The notes: generated by a model from the letters alone, not told the origin. Positions 6,821 to 14,670 are shown, counted from the stretch's first letter. The stretch: 51,750 nucleotides of DNA from Phycisphaerae bacterium (GCA_030426385.1 JAUHYI010000029.1:1-51750), one strand, 5' to 3'. Numbers and translations are program-made.

Positions 6821-7750
6821 ATGGCGAAAACAAAGCAGCGAACGAAATTGGTGGTGCATCAGGGCGCGTTAGGCGATTGGATCGTGACGTTGCCGTTGTT
6901 GCGTGCGCTGTCAGTGGGCGATGAAACGAATCCGACGGTCGCGGTGACGCAATGGAGTAAAGCGCAGTTGGCGGCGCAGTTGGTGCCGGGTGTGCAGGCG
7001 ATGGATATCGAACAGCGTGAGTTCACGCGATTGTTTTCACCGCAAGGCCCCGCGGCGATGGGCCCGTTTTTTGAAGAGATGCTCGCGTCGGCGTCGCTGG
7101 TGGTGAGTTTTGTCAGCGATGGGCAGGACGCATGGGCGGATAACGTTCGGCGATTGGCACCCGACGCGCAGCATTTGTTTGCGTTTCCCCGCCCGCCGGT
7201 GGATTGGACGGATACGGTCCATGCGTGGCATCGACGTGAATTGGCCGAGCAGGGATTTGTGTTGCCCGCGTCGATGGAAGTCGGCGCAGTGACGCAAGAG
7301 GGGCCGGTGGTGATTCATCCGGGCAGCGGCGGCCGAGAAAAACGTTGGCCGGCGGAACGCTACATGATGTTGGCTGATGCCCTGGTGCGACAGGGACACG
7401 ATGTGGTGGCCGTGTTGGGCGAGACCGAGTTGTCGCGTTGGCCGACGCAGCGATTGAATCAGTGGAACGATCACCTGCGTGCCAAGACTTGCAAAACTTT
7501 GGACGAGCTGACCGCGATTTTACGCGGGGCGTCGTTGGTGATTGGTAACGACTCAGGCCCGACGCATTTGGCGGCGCAGATGGGACTGACGACGCTGGCA
7601 TTATTCGGCCCGACCGACCCGCGTGTGTGGCGGCCGATCGGCCCACAGGTGCGCGTGGTCGCTCCGCCGAATGGGACGTTGACCGATGACATGACCTGGT
7701 TGAGTCTTGAAGAAGTGCTTGACGCGGTGGCCAATGGGGTTGAGGCGTAG
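6821..7750 (+). CDS. Glycosyltransferase family 9 (heptosyltransferase-like)
   Basis: The 309-residue protein resembles ADP-heptose:LPS heptosyltransferases (GT9, GT-B fold), which build the inner core of lipopolysaccharide at the cytoplasmic face of the inner membrane. The N-terminus VVHQGALGDWIVTLPLLRAL is the typical acceptor-domain opening. The donor domain shows VVIHPGSGGREKRWPAERY and VIGNDSGPTHLAAQMGLTTL, followed by ALFGPTDPRVW. The frame reaches 6764, but conservation starts only after the Met at 6821. The actual sugar is not certain, since GT9 members in planctomycetes may not use heptose. No other LPS gene lies nearby. Confidence 0.9.
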   Translation: MAKTKQRTKLVVHQGALGDWIVTLPLLRALSVGDETNPTVAVTQWSKAQLAAQLVPGVQAMDIEQREFTRLFSPQGPAAMGPFFEEMLASASLVVSFVSDGQDAWADNVRRLAPDAQHLFAFPRPPVDWTDTVHAWHRRELAEQGFVLPASMEVGAVTQEGPVVIHPGSGGREKRWPAERYMMLADALVRQGHDVVAVLGETELSRWPTQRLNQWNDHLRAKTCKTLDELTAILRGASLVIGNDSGPTHLAAQMGLTTLALFGPTDPRVWRPIGPQVRVVAPPNGTLTDDMTWLSLEEVLDAVANGVEA

Positions 7751-7761
7751 GGCGTGCAATG

Positions 7762-7821
7762 GAGGGGCGCTAAGCCGCAAGTGGCTGGGGGCCGGGGGGG
7801 CTGAGGGGTAACGAACAGAAT
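7762..7821 (+). repeat. Composite element, diverged copy after the glycosyltransferase
   Basis: GAGGGGCGCTAAGCCGCAAG matches the 5' half of the 60-bp unit. The second half has decayed to G-rich sequence. Confidence 0.65.
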
Positions 7822-7868
7822 CAGGACCCCGGTATGTGATAAGTGGGCCGGGGGTCGATGTGGGGGGG

Positions 7869-8777
7869 TTACGATTTTGATTTGGGTTTGAAGGCTTCGT
7901 CGAAGCGTTGGGTGTCGATGTCGTTGGGCATGGCGCGGCCGGTGGCGTAGTTGTAGAGCACGGCTTTGAATACGCCGTCAGCGGCGGAGGTCATGGCGAA
8001 GGTGGCGGTCATGAGAAACGCTGCCACGACGAAGCTGGCCGCGATCAGCGGGGTTGAACCGCTGGAAAAGGCCCCCATGATCAACAAGACCGAGATGATG
8101 ATCGAGGGCAAAGCAACAAGAAAGCCGAGTAGCCCGAGCGAGAAATTGCCCGCCAGCGCGGTGCCCCATGTTTTCTTGAGAATGCCGGTGGCATTTTTGA
8201 ACGCGGTGACCGGGCCGACGCCGTCCATGACGATGACGGGAACGACGAAGTAGGTCAACGCGGTCCATGCCGAGCCGAGGATGGCACTGATGAAATAGCC
8301 GGCTTTTTCGTTGGCGTTTTCGATCATTTTAAGCACGACGCCGACGACTGCGGAAACCAATGCCCAGCCCGCGATTTGCGGTATACGCTTGCCCGCCATG
8401 CCCAGGCCGTAGCCCAGCGATGCTGGCTCGCCGCGAAGCACCTGCATGGCACAGGCGGTCAGGGCGGAATTGAAAAACACGATGACGAAGTAGTTGGCAA
8501 AATAAAACGCGAACAGCAACACCCACATCAACGGGTTGGCTTGCTGGTCGGCAGTGGTCGTGGCTGTGGCGCCTGATTCTTCGACTTGCTGGGCCGATTC
8601 GAACCAGGTTTCAAGCAAGCCCGAGGCCCACAATGGCGCGACGAAACTGACTACCACAATAAAAGCCGCGATGGTCGACAGAATCGGCAGCACCATTAAT
8701 TGTTTATGGTCCCAGATGATGCCGTAGCTGATTTTGGCAAAGTCCCAACTGCGTGCGAGCGTTTCGAAGATGCGCAT
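7869..8777 (-). CDS. Multi-pass membrane protein, DUF6159-like
   Basis: The 302-residue protein opens with a conserved-looking soluble start (MRIFETLARSWDFAKISYGI). About six hydrophobic segments follow: residues 28-50, 85-110, 135-155, 160-185, 212-240 and 243-270. It ends in a short polar tail with DTQRFDEAFKPK. The layout resembles the DUF6159 family of uncharacterised bacterial and archaeal membrane proteins; this is a pattern judgement. A GGGG-containing sequence 6 nt upstream may serve as ribosome-binding site for ATG 8777. The stop codon abuts a G-tract on the + strand. No operon partner. Confidence 0.7.
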   Translation of the reverse strand: MRIFETLARSWDFAKISYGIIWDHKQLMVLPILSTIAAFIVVVSFVAPLWASGLLETWFESAQQVEESGATATTTADQQANPLMWVLLFAFYFANYFVIVFFNSALTACAMQVLRGEPASLGYGLGMAGKRIPQIAGWALVSAVVGVVLKMIENANEKAGYFISAILGSAWTALTYFVVPVIVMDGVGPVTAFKNATGILKKTWGTALAGNFSLGLLGFLVALPSIIISVLLIMGAFSSGSTPLIAASFVVAAFLMTATFAMTSAADGVFKAVLYNYATGRAMPNDIDTQRFDEAFKPKSKS

Positions 8778-8939
8778 GATGACCCCTGTTGTGTGACGTG
8801 CGTGAATGTGAATTCGTGAATCAGTGAATCAGCAATCTCAGTAATCGTGGCCCCGAACGATGAGGACATGATACCACGGCATAGGTGTGATATGCATTGT
8901 CGTGAGGGGCACGTTTACCGATTCCGGTTCAAACTCGCG

Positions 8940-9018
8940 CGTTAGCCGCCGCCTTCAGGCGGCGCGGGTGGTGTATGTGGGGGGAGGGGTACGCGCCGCC
9001 TGAAGGCGGCGGCTAACG
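8940..9018. repeat. REP-like palindrome pair in inverted orientation
   Basis: CGTTAGCCGCCGCCTTCAGG plus CGGCGCG (8940-8966) and its exact 27-nt reverse complement (8992-9018) flank 25 bases. Each unit is itself partly self-complementary (GCCGCC-GCC against GGCGGC). The same unit recurs at 12338-12414 as a pair and at 16009-16035 as a single copy. Confidence 0.9.
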
Positions 9019-9032
9019 GGGAATTGCCGTGC

Positions 9033-9092
9033 AAGGGGCGCTAAGCCGCAAGCGGCAGGAGCGGAGACGGGATAACTGCGCAGGGGAAAGTG
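9033..9092 (+). repeat. Full 60-bp composite G-rich element
   Basis: It aligns base for base in length with the 4631-4690 unit: AAGGGGCGCTAAGCCGCAAG, a diverged middle, then TGCGCAGGGGAAAGTG. A G-tract to 9130 follows, ending at the ispH promoter. Confidence 0.8.
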
Positions 9093-9109
9093 TGGGGGGG
9101 GGGAGGGGT

Positions 9110-9137
9110 TTGTGGGGGGAAAGTGGGGGGCTATAAT
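9110..9137 (+). promoter_or_regulatory. ispH promoter, predicted leaderless transcript
   Basis: TTGTGG (9110-9115), 16 bp spacer, perfect TATAAT (9132-9137). The -10 ends only 6 nt before the ATG at 9144, so transcription should begin at the start codon itself. No Shine-Dalgarno could fit in such a transcript. Confidence 0.7.
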
Positions 9138-9143
9138 GGGGTG

Positions 9144-10085
9144 ATGAAGATAATTCTTGCTAATCCGCGTGGTTTTTGTGCGGGCGTCAATATGGCGATC
9201 CTGACCGTTGAAGAAGCGCTGAAAATTGTGGGCACGCCGTTGTATGTGTATCACGAGATCGTGCACAATCGTCACGTGGTCGAGCAATTTGTGAAAGAGG
9301 GCGTGATTTTCGTTGATGAGATTGACGAAGTGCCCAACAATTCGACGGTGATTTTCAGTGCTCACGGGGTGAGTCCGGAAGTTCGTGATGCGGCCAAGGG
9401 TCGCGGTTGCACGATGATCGATGCGACCTGTCCGTTGGTGACCAAGGTGCATATGGAAGCGATTCGTTATGCCAAGCAGGGTTACAAGATGCTGCTGGTG
9501 GGCCACGCGGGTCATGACGAAGTGGTGGGCACGGTGGGCGAAGCGCCCGATGCGTTTACGATTGTGGAGAGTCCGGAAGATGTTGAGAAATTATCGTTTG
9601 CGGACGAGGACAAGCTGGTCTACCTGACGCAGACAACGCTGAGCATGGACGATGCGAATCGGATCATCGATGCGATCAAGAAGCGTTTTCCGCAGGTGAA
9701 AGCTCCGCCGAGCGAAGACATTTGTTATGCGACGACGAACCGACAATCTGCGGTGCGTGAGTTAGCCCCGCGTGCGGACCTGTGCATTGTGGTGGGTTCA
9801 AAGAATTCGTCGAACTCCGTGCGTCTGACGGAGATCAGTCAGAACAGCGGTTGCCAAGCCTATCTGGTGGATGACAAAACCGAACTGGATCACCAGTGGT
9901 TCAAAGGCGTAAACACAATGCTCTTGACCGCAGGTGCGTCCGCACCCGAACATCTGGTGCGGGAAATTATTCAGGAACTGGTCGACCAATACGGCGGCGA
10001 AGTCGAAGACGCGCACGTGGTGGCCGAAGATATGCATTTCAATTTGCCACGAAGTTTACGGCAATTGACGGTGTTGAATAATTAG
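9144..10085 (+). CDS. ispH: 4-hydroxy-3-methylbut-2-enyl diphosphate reductase
   Basis: IspH performs the last step of the MEP (non-mevalonate) isoprenoid pathway, reducing HMBPP to IPP and DMAPP with a [4Fe-4S] cluster. The 313-residue protein keeps the three cluster cysteines at C12 (NPRGFCAGVN), C96 (IDATCPLVTK) and C194 (EDICYATTNRQ). The substrate-binding motifs HEIVHN, FSAHGVSP, TLSMDDAN and SKNSSNSVRL are also present. Length and Cys spacing agree with E. coli IspH. The open frame extends to 9090 through repeat-derived Gly codons. ATG 9144 is chosen because the family begins there and the -10 box lies immediately upstream. Confidence 0.97.
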   Translation: MKIILANPRGFCAGVNMAILTVEEALKIVGTPLYVYHEIVHNRHVVEQFVKEGVIFVDEIDEVPNNSTVIFSAHGVSPEVRDAAKGRGCTMIDATCPLVTKVHMEAIRYAKQGYKMLLVGHAGHDEVVGTVGEAPDAFTIVESPEDVEKLSFADEDKLVYLTQTTLSMDDANRIIDAIKKRFPQVKAPPSEDICYATTNRQSAVRELAPRADLCIVVGSKNSSNSVRLTEISQNSGCQAYLVDDKTELDHQWFKGVNTMLLTAGASAPEHLVREIIQELVDQYGGEVEDAHVVAEDMHFNLPRSLRQLTVLNN

Positions 10086-10146
10086 TGTGATTGAGTGGGG
10101 GGCGTGAGTCGTGGGGCATAATTACTGGCCTAAAGATATTCAGGCT

Positions 10147-10172
10147 GGACTGGTCACTTAAGTGACCAGTCC
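10147..10172. repeat. Perfect 26-bp palindrome
   Basis: GGACTGGTCAC-TTAA-GTGACCAGTCC is a perfect 13-bp inverted repeat with no loop, 62 nt after the ispH stop. It is not followed by a T-tract on either side, so it is not a standard intrinsic terminator. A dimeric-protein operator or a cruciform-forming element is possible. Confidence 0.85.
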
Positions 10173-10283
10173 GGATTGCCATGCGGTCACCAATGACGCC
10201 AAACGCTCTAATAGCGTGGGAAGAAATGGGGGGCAATCCAAGCAAGCGTCAGTGATGCGGGGGAAATGTGGGGGGGCGGGGGG

Positions 10284-10484
10284 TTAGAGATTGGAGTGGG
10301 TTTGGTGGCGAAGCCAGCGTAGGTGGTTGATTTGCGCTTCGGTTTCCTGGAGTTGGCGGGTGAGGATTTCGCGATGTTTGTTGTTCGTGGAGACATCACG
10401 TTTGCGGGCCAACCGCCGGGCCTCGATTTCCAGATTTTCCAAACGTTCGAGCAGTTGTGACTCGGGGTTGTAGACCTCACTCAT
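10284..10484 (-). CDS. Small helical coiled-coil protein, function unknown
   Basis: The 66-residue product is almost entirely predicted helix with heptad-like Leu/Ile spacing (LLERLENLEIEARRLARKRD, then ILTRQLQETEAQINHLRWLR). It has no signal peptide or membrane segment. Small proteins like this are often cytosolic dimers, but I cannot assign a family. The frame is open to 10541, but AGAGGG 9 nt before the ATG at 10484 favours the shorter start. The stop codon sits against the G-tract at 10260-10283. Confidence 0.6.
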   Translation of the reverse strand: MSEVYNPESQLLERLENLEIEARRLARKRDVSTNNKHREILTRQLQETEAQINHLRWLRHQTHSNL

Positions 10485-10787
10485 GGCACGTATCCCTCTG
10501 GCAAGACTTTCTAATCTTTTCAAGCATTTCAAAATTTCCAAACGGTCACATCAATCGCATCCCATCCCATCTTTGAAGCATAGGTATATCGGGGACATGG
10601 GCGGGCATACGTGGGACATGTGGGGGGGTATTTTTGTTGTTTTCGGCGAGGTGATCAAGGGTTCTTGACCAAAAAGTGGTGAAAGGCTGCGGAAAGTACG
10701 GATTTACGGAAAAAAAGGAACGATAGCGATCGATGTGGGCGAGCGACCTGAGATCGTTCAAGAAAATCGATGGTGATTATTGCCCGG
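10485..10787. other. Intergenic gap, no gene seen
   Basis: It contains a GTGGGACATGTGGGGGGG tract (about 10610-10628) and unremarkable sequence between two - strand genes. No hairpin terminator was found for the downstream end of the permease gene. Confidence 0.5.
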
Positions 10788-12137
10788 TTACTCGGGGGCC
10801 GTTTCGCGGTTGGCCCATTGTCGATAGGTGGGCAAGACCAATTCAGCGGCGAGGATTTTAATGCAGGCCGCCAAAGGGATGGCCAGGATGAGCCCGAGCA
10901 TGCCCGCGAGTGATCCGCCGATGAGGACTGCCAACAGCACGGTGAGTGGATCGAGATTGGTGGCCGATCCCTGAACAATCGGTTCGATGACCCAGCCGTC
11001 GAGGAATTGTCCGCAGGCATAAATGAGCGTGGGCAGGAGGATGGACCAGAGCATGAGATGTCCCCAGCCTTCGAAGCCGGAGGTGGAAAGCAGATCGACG
11101 ACAGCGAGTATGACCGCGAGTATCCATGCGAGGCTGGCCAGGAACGGCGCGAGATTGAGCAAGCCCCCGAGCAGACCCAGTGCCAACCAATAGGGAACGC
11201 CGACGATGCCCCACCCGATGGAGAGTACAGTGCCCATGGCCATGGATTGGATGAGTCGTCCGCGAATGAACGCGGCGATGGTGGTGTCCATCATGGCAAT
11301 GATTTCAAAAGTGCGTTTGCGATTTTTACGAGGGATGAGGCCAGCACACCATGCGATGATGCGATCGAGTTTCCAACTGAAAAAGAAAAACGAAAAGACT
11401 GCGACGACCATGAACAGGATGATGTAGGTGGTGGTGCCGACCGCTGCGCCGATGACCGAGATTGTGTGGTTGGCGGTGGATAGCAGGACCGAGCCGATGG
11501 TGCTCAGGTCGATGTTCTCGGCGCTTTTGGCGATGGGTTTGGTCAGGGCTTGCGTGGGCTCAGCGGTGGTGGGTTGGGTGGTGGGCTGAGTCGTCGAGGG
11601 GGTGCCTGCGATATCCGCGATAGACGAGCTGTCGGAATTAAGGTTTGGGTTGTCGGCAGTATTGGCAGTCTCGGAAGTATCGGCAGTCTGGGCAGTGTCT
11701 GGCGTGTTCGTGCCGTCGGCAGGTTGTTGGCCCGATTGTTCTAAGCGGTCGGTGACCTGTTGGAGATAGGGCGCTGCGTGTTTTTCGAATTTGTCGGTGG
11801 TCCACTGGGCATAGTTTTGCAGGTTGTCGAACAGGCGATCGATTTGGCCGGCAAGCACAGGCGTGATCAACATGCCAAGAATGACCACGATCAAGGCCAG
11901 CCCGAACAACAACGCGCCGGTGGCCTGGGCGCGGCTGATGCGATCGCGTTTGGCAATCCAGGTGACGATCGGATTGAGGACATAGGCAAAGACCAGGCCG
12001 AACAGCGCCGGGGCGACCACTGATCGGGCACTGTAGATGGCCAGCAGGATCAACGCGATGATCGCTATGACGATCAGGTCCCGGACCCAGCGAAATTCCC
12101 AGACGTGGCGGTCAGCATGATTGTCGGGATGATTCAT
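10788..12137 (-). CDS. AI-2E family (PerM-like) permease
   Basis: The 449-residue protein belongs to the AI-2E/PerM/YhhT membrane family, whose members export autoinducer-2 or take part in Na+/H+ exchange; the substrate here is unknown. Hydrophobic segments lie at about 20-55, 70-97, then 225-258 and several to the C-terminus. The conserved late motif is the LGLLGGLLNLAPFLASLAWI region, followed by LDPLTVLLAVLIGGSLAG. A Thr/Asn/Asp-rich linker of about 70 residues (roughly 135-205, many TAxTADT and TTQPTT repeats) interrupts the usual soluble loop and is atypical. The -10-like GATAAT lies 7 nt before the ATG, suggesting a leaderless mRNA. Confidence 0.9.
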   Translation of the reverse strand: MNHPDNHADRHVWEFRWVRDLIVIAIIALILLAIYSARSVVAPALFGLVFAYVLNPIVTWIAKRDRISRAQATGALLFGLALIVVILGMLITPVLAGQIDRLFDNLQNYAQWTTDKFEKHAAPYLQQVTDRLEQSGQQPADGTNTPDTAQTADTSETANTADNPNLNSDSSSIADIAGTPSTTQPTTQPTTAEPTQALTKPIAKSAENIDLSTIGSVLLSTANHTISVIGAAVGTTTYIILFMVVAVFSFFFFSWKLDRIIAWCAGLIPRKNRKRTFEIIAMMDTTIAAFIRGRLIQSMAMGTVLSIGWGIVGVPYWLALGLLGGLLNLAPFLASLAWILAVILAVVDLLSTSGFEGWGHLMLWSILLPTLIYACGQFLDGWVIEPIVQGSATNLDPLTVLLAVLIGGSLAGMLGLILAIPLAACIKILAAELVLPTYRQWANRETAPE

Positions 12138-12144
12138 GGCTCGG

Positions 12145-12150
12145 ATTATC
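12145..12150 (-). promoter_or_regulatory. Putative -10 (GATAAT) for a leaderless AI-2E permease mRNA
   Basis: On the - strand GATAAT is followed by CCGAGCC (7 nt) and the ATG at 12137. Same geometry as ispH and prfB. Confidence 0.5.
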
Positions 12151-12337
12151 GAGCGGATGGCTAGGAAAGTAAACCCAACATCCCGACATTGGCCACGATA
12201 TCCCCGTATGTGGGGACGTGCGACGATGAATTAGCAGTGATGGGAATCGCGTCGCAGTGTTGGGCAGGCTACCAATTTCATAAAACATAGACGTCATTTG
12301 TTATACGCATTCCATTAAATCGTTATGCGTGATTTCC

Positions 12338-12414
12338 CGTTAGCCGCCGCCTTGAGGCGGCGCGAACTCTGGTGAAAACGTAGCCATCGCGCCGCCATAA
12401 AGGCGGCGGCTAAC
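12338..12414. repeat. REP-like palindrome pair, second locus
   Basis: CGTTAGCCGCCGCCTTGAGG plus CGGCGCG (12338-12364) faces a near-complement at 12388-12414. The loop bases differ (CTTGAGG against CATAAAGG) while both stems stay intact, which suggests selection on, or recent mobility of, the hairpins. Confidence 0.85.
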
Positions 12415-12451
12415 ATGTGAATTTGTATCGGGATGGGGGGTGGGGGGTGGG

Positions 12452-12877
12452 TTAGACGGTATCGCCGAGTGCGACGGGTTGGTCGAACGCGTCGTTGAAA
12501 TCGAACACGTCGCGGAAGTCCTCGATCGAGTCGTCGTCGGTTTTGCGTAGCAGTTCGTTTTCGACGAGTGTGAACACAATTTGGCCGAAGTCTTCACTGC
12601 GGTTGATGTGCCATCGTCGCAAGACCCCGCGGGCAAGCAGGCCGTATTGTTCGATGGCGAAATCGCGCAAGCCGTAGCAGAGTTGTTGGCCGGAGATATG
12701 TCGGCTATTGATGCCCAGCTCGTTGAGTTGGTTCTGGTCCTCGAGCATATCCTGCTCGGCCATTTCGCCGTGAATTTTTTGCACGGTATAGCCGAGGCCA
12801 CGTTCGACGAATTCAAACGCAGCCGGTGGATATTTCGTTTGCCGAGCGATATCAAATAGGGTGGTTGCCATCGTCAT
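12452..12877 (-). CDS. Minf_1886 / Plancto_Ver_chp family conserved protein
   Basis: The 141-residue protein matches, from memory, the Verrucomicrobia/Planctomycetes-restricted family TIGR04138. The conserved blocks YPPAAFEFVERGLGYTV, HISGQQLCYGLRDFAIEQYG, LLARGVLRRW and SEDFGQIVFTLVENELLRKT are followed by the signature DDDSIEDFRDVFDFNDAFD. It has no signal peptide or membrane segment, so it is cytosolic; its role is unknown in the whole family. ATG 12877 and ATG 12871 are both possible. A perfect TATAAT ends 8 nt before 12877. It is the best lineage marker in the window. Confidence 0.88.
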   Translation of the reverse strand: MTMATTLFDIARQTKYPPAAFEFVERGLGYTVQKIHGEMAEQDMLEDQNQLNELGINSRHISGQQLCYGLRDFAIEQYGLLARGVLRRWHINRSEDFGQIVFTLVENELLRKTDDDSIEDFRDVFDFNDAFDQPVALGDTV

Positions 12878-12885
12878 CTCAGGGA

Positions 12886-12891
12886 ATTATA
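12886..12891 (-). promoter_or_regulatory. -10 box TATAAT of the Minf_1886-family gene
   Basis: Perfect TATAAT on the - strand, then TCCCTGAG (8 nt) and the ATG at 12877. Predicted leaderless or near-leaderless transcript. Confidence 0.55.
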
Positions 12892-13026
12892 TCCATGTTT
12901 TCAGTTGAGCAAACCCAGAAACGCAGAAACTCACAGAATCTCACAGAAACTTGTGGAAACCCGTGTGAGCGTAGCCGTCAAGAGATTGTGCCATTTACCC
13001 ATTTCGCCAATGGTTAGCGAAAAAAG

Positions 13027-13725
13027 CTAGAAACCGCCTTGGCGCATCTCATCGACGGAGGATGGGAATGGATAGCGGGCGTAGAGCGCGGTAGGGGCAG
13101 ATTCCCACATGCTTGGCGCGGGATAGATGTCGCCGGTGTAGCCGGCTTGGTACATGGTTCGCAGCACGGTTTCAAAGCTGGGCACCTGGTGATTGTGATC
13201 GAAGAGCATGTTGGATCGTGCCCCAAGGAAGCTGACCGACGCCGAGGGCAGGCGATGGGTTTTGCGCTTGACCATCTGTGACACGATGGTGAAGCCACTG
13301 CTCAAATCGTCGAGGGTGAAATGGTCGCGGTCGGGTGGTCGCAAAAATGCGAGCACTTCCACGATATCCATATCGAACTTGAGCACTTTGATTTTGTCGC
13401 CACTGCGAGAAAACTGTTTGGCATATTCGGTGATCGAGGCTTTGCCCCATTGGCTGGTGGGGATCAACTCAGCGAGTTGGGCGATGATGCCATGATCATT
13501 GTTGTCCGCATTGACCGCGCAGACCAGCGAGTTATAGCGACCGGCCAACACATCGTCGAGCAAATGTTGTCCCCACATGATGCGGATGCGCGACGTGGGA
13601 TCGGGGACCTTGCTGGGCCGAGCATCCGGCAACAGGATAAGCCGATCAGCCAACTCGTGGTCTTCCATCAGTTGGTCGCCGTCGCCGTCGTAGATGCGAT
13701 GTGAATCGGTAACGCTGCGGGTCAT
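13027..13725 (-). CDS. Conserved-looking hypothetical protein, 232 residues
   Basis: I do not recognise a family. The protein is soluble with no signal peptide or membrane segment. Features are an acidic N-terminus (IYDGDGDQLMEDHELADRL), the block RIRIMWGQHLLDDVLAGRYN, NADNNDHGIIAQLAEL, LRPPDRDHFTLDDLSSGF, and a Trp/Pro/Tyr-rich end (YPAPSMWES). A DNA- or nucleotide-related role cannot be shown. The frame is open to 14034, but that part lies antisense to the queuosine transporter. AAAGGA 8 nt before ATG 13725 sets the start. It is divergent from the transporter gene, with about 130 bp between the two starts. Composition matches its neighbours. Confidence 0.7.
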   Translation of the reverse strand: MTRSVTDSHRIYDGDGDQLMEDHELADRLILLPDARPSKVPDPTSRIRIMWGQHLLDDVLAGRYNSLVCAVNADNNDHGIIAQLAELIPTSQWGKASITEYAKQFSRSGDKIKVLKFDMDIVEVLAFLRPPDRDHFTLDDLSSGFTIVSQMVKRKTHRLPSASVSFLGARSNMLFDHNHQVPSFETVLRTMYQAGYTGDIYPAPSMWESAPTALYARYPFPSSVDEMRQGGF

Positions 13726-13818
13726 GGTGAAATCCTTTCCATGGGGTGGAATTTGCATTGTAACGCAGCGACACGGATCGCGGCAGCAAACGGGCAGAGA
13801 ATGGGGATATATTTGAGT

Positions 13819-13847
13819 TTGTGTCACTGCGGCATGCGGTCTACCAT
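13819..13847 (+). promoter_or_regulatory. Promoter of the queuosine-precursor transporter, leaderless geometry
   Basis: TTGTGT (13819-13824), 17 bp, TACCAT (13842-13847), then 7 nt to the ATG at 13855. Confidence 0.55.
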
Positions 13848-13854
13848 TGGCCCA

Positions 13855-14637
13855 ATGGTGAATCCAAGCCCCAACTCGATAGCCGTTGAACAACTGCACG
13901 AACGCCGGGAACGCGTGTTTCTGGTTTTGGCAGGGTTGTTTCTGGGATCGTTGGCCATGCTCAACATTCTGGGCGTCAGCCGATTCCTCGTGCTGTTCAG
14001 TGTCGGCGGCGATGCGGGTTTTCAATGGGGCCAATGGGGCAAGTTATCGTTTGCCGTCGCGGTCGGCGTGTTGCCGTATCCCATTACGTTTTTGTGCACC
14101 GATTTGATCAGTGAATTTTACGGCCGACGCCGCGCGAATTTTGTCGTGTGGGTTGGGTTGTTGTTGAACGGATGGGTGATGGCGATTCTCTGGCTCGGCG
14201 GCATCCTGCCCGGCACCGAATCGCCTGAGTTTTTTAAGATTCGTCACCTGGCGTTCGGCGCGGTCACCGCATCGATGATCGCCTACCTGTTGGCTCAGTT
14301 CGTCGATGTCTATCTCTTCCATTTTTGGAAACGATTGACCAACGGCAAACATCTATGGCTACGCAACAACGGCTCAACCATGATTAGCCAAATGGTCGAT
14401 GCGGTCGCTGTGATATTGATCACCTACAAAGCGGGCGGGCTCGATGAAATGATTCACGATGACACGCACATTCCCACGTTGCTGTTAACCCTGATCGCGA
14501 CGGGCTACCTGGTGAAATTCCTGGCCGCACTGCTCGACACGCCGGTGATATATCTGGCCGTCCATTGGCTAAGCAAGTTTCTCCAGATCAATCCCCATGC
14601 CGAACATGTCGCCGATCGCGAGGAAGCGGGAATCTAG
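13855..14637 (+). CDS. YhhQ/DUF165 family queuosine-precursor transporter
   Basis: The 260-residue inner-membrane protein belongs to the VUT/YhhQ family, which imports preQ0/preQ1 for tRNA queuosine synthesis. Six hydrophobic segments are visible at about residues 20-45, 65-85, 97-120, 138-158, 185-205 and 212-235. Family motifs include LPYPITFLCTDLISEFYGRR and the FVDVYLFHFWKRLT block, then LRNNGSTMISQMVDAV. An upstream extension to 13741 was rejected because the promoter hexamers lie inside it. queA/tgt-type genes are not nearby. A CACAGAG repeat follows the stop codon. Confidence 0.9.
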   Translation: MVNPSPNSIAVEQLHERRERVFLVLAGLFLGSLAMLNILGVSRFLVLFSVGGDAGFQWGQWGKLSFAVAVGVLPYPITFLCTDLISEFYGRRRANFVVWVGLLLNGWVMAILWLGGILPGTESPEFFKIRHLAFGAVTASMIAYLLAQFVDVYLFHFWKRLTNGKHLWLRNNGSTMISQMVDAVAVILITYKAGGLDEMIHDDTHIPTLLLTLIATGYLVKFLAALLDTPVIYLAVHWLSKFLQINPHAEHVADREEAGI

Positions 14638-14640
14638 AAA

Positions 14641-14670
14641 ACCACAGAGACACAGAGGCACAGAGAAGAA
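14641..14670. repeat. CACAGAG-type dispersed repeat (copy 3)
   Basis: ACCACAGAGACACAGAGGCA followed by CAGAGAAG begins 3 nt after the transporter stop codon, as copy 1 does after the cupin gene. Confidence 0.7.

Larger units (their letters stand above)
8778..9143. other. Intergenic gap with an inverted REP-like pair and a composite element
   Basis: No gene supported. GTGAATCA-like words lie at 8815-8840, the inverted pair at 8940-9018, a full composite element at 9033-9092, a further G-tract to 9130 and the ispH promoter. This gap separates two divergently transcribed genes, so promoters for both should lie in it. Confidence 0.65.
12138..12451. other. Intergenic gap with a second REP-like inverted pair
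   Basis: No gene supported. It contains the AI-2E gene's -10 and the REP-like pair at 12338-12414. The rest shows nothing recognisable. Confidence 0.55.

Noticed and set aside
9090..9143. Upstream start of IspH (Gly-rich 18 residues)
   Set aside because: The segment contains the promoter hexamers, and IspH proteins begin at the chosen Met.
10147..10172. Palindrome as the ispH terminator
   Set aside because: No T-tract on either side and no loop; kept only as an unexplained palindrome.
13726..14034. N-terminal extension of the 232-residue unknown protein
   Set aside because: The 103 extra residues are antisense to the queuosine-precursor transporter, and a good Shine-Dalgarno precedes the internal ATG 13725.
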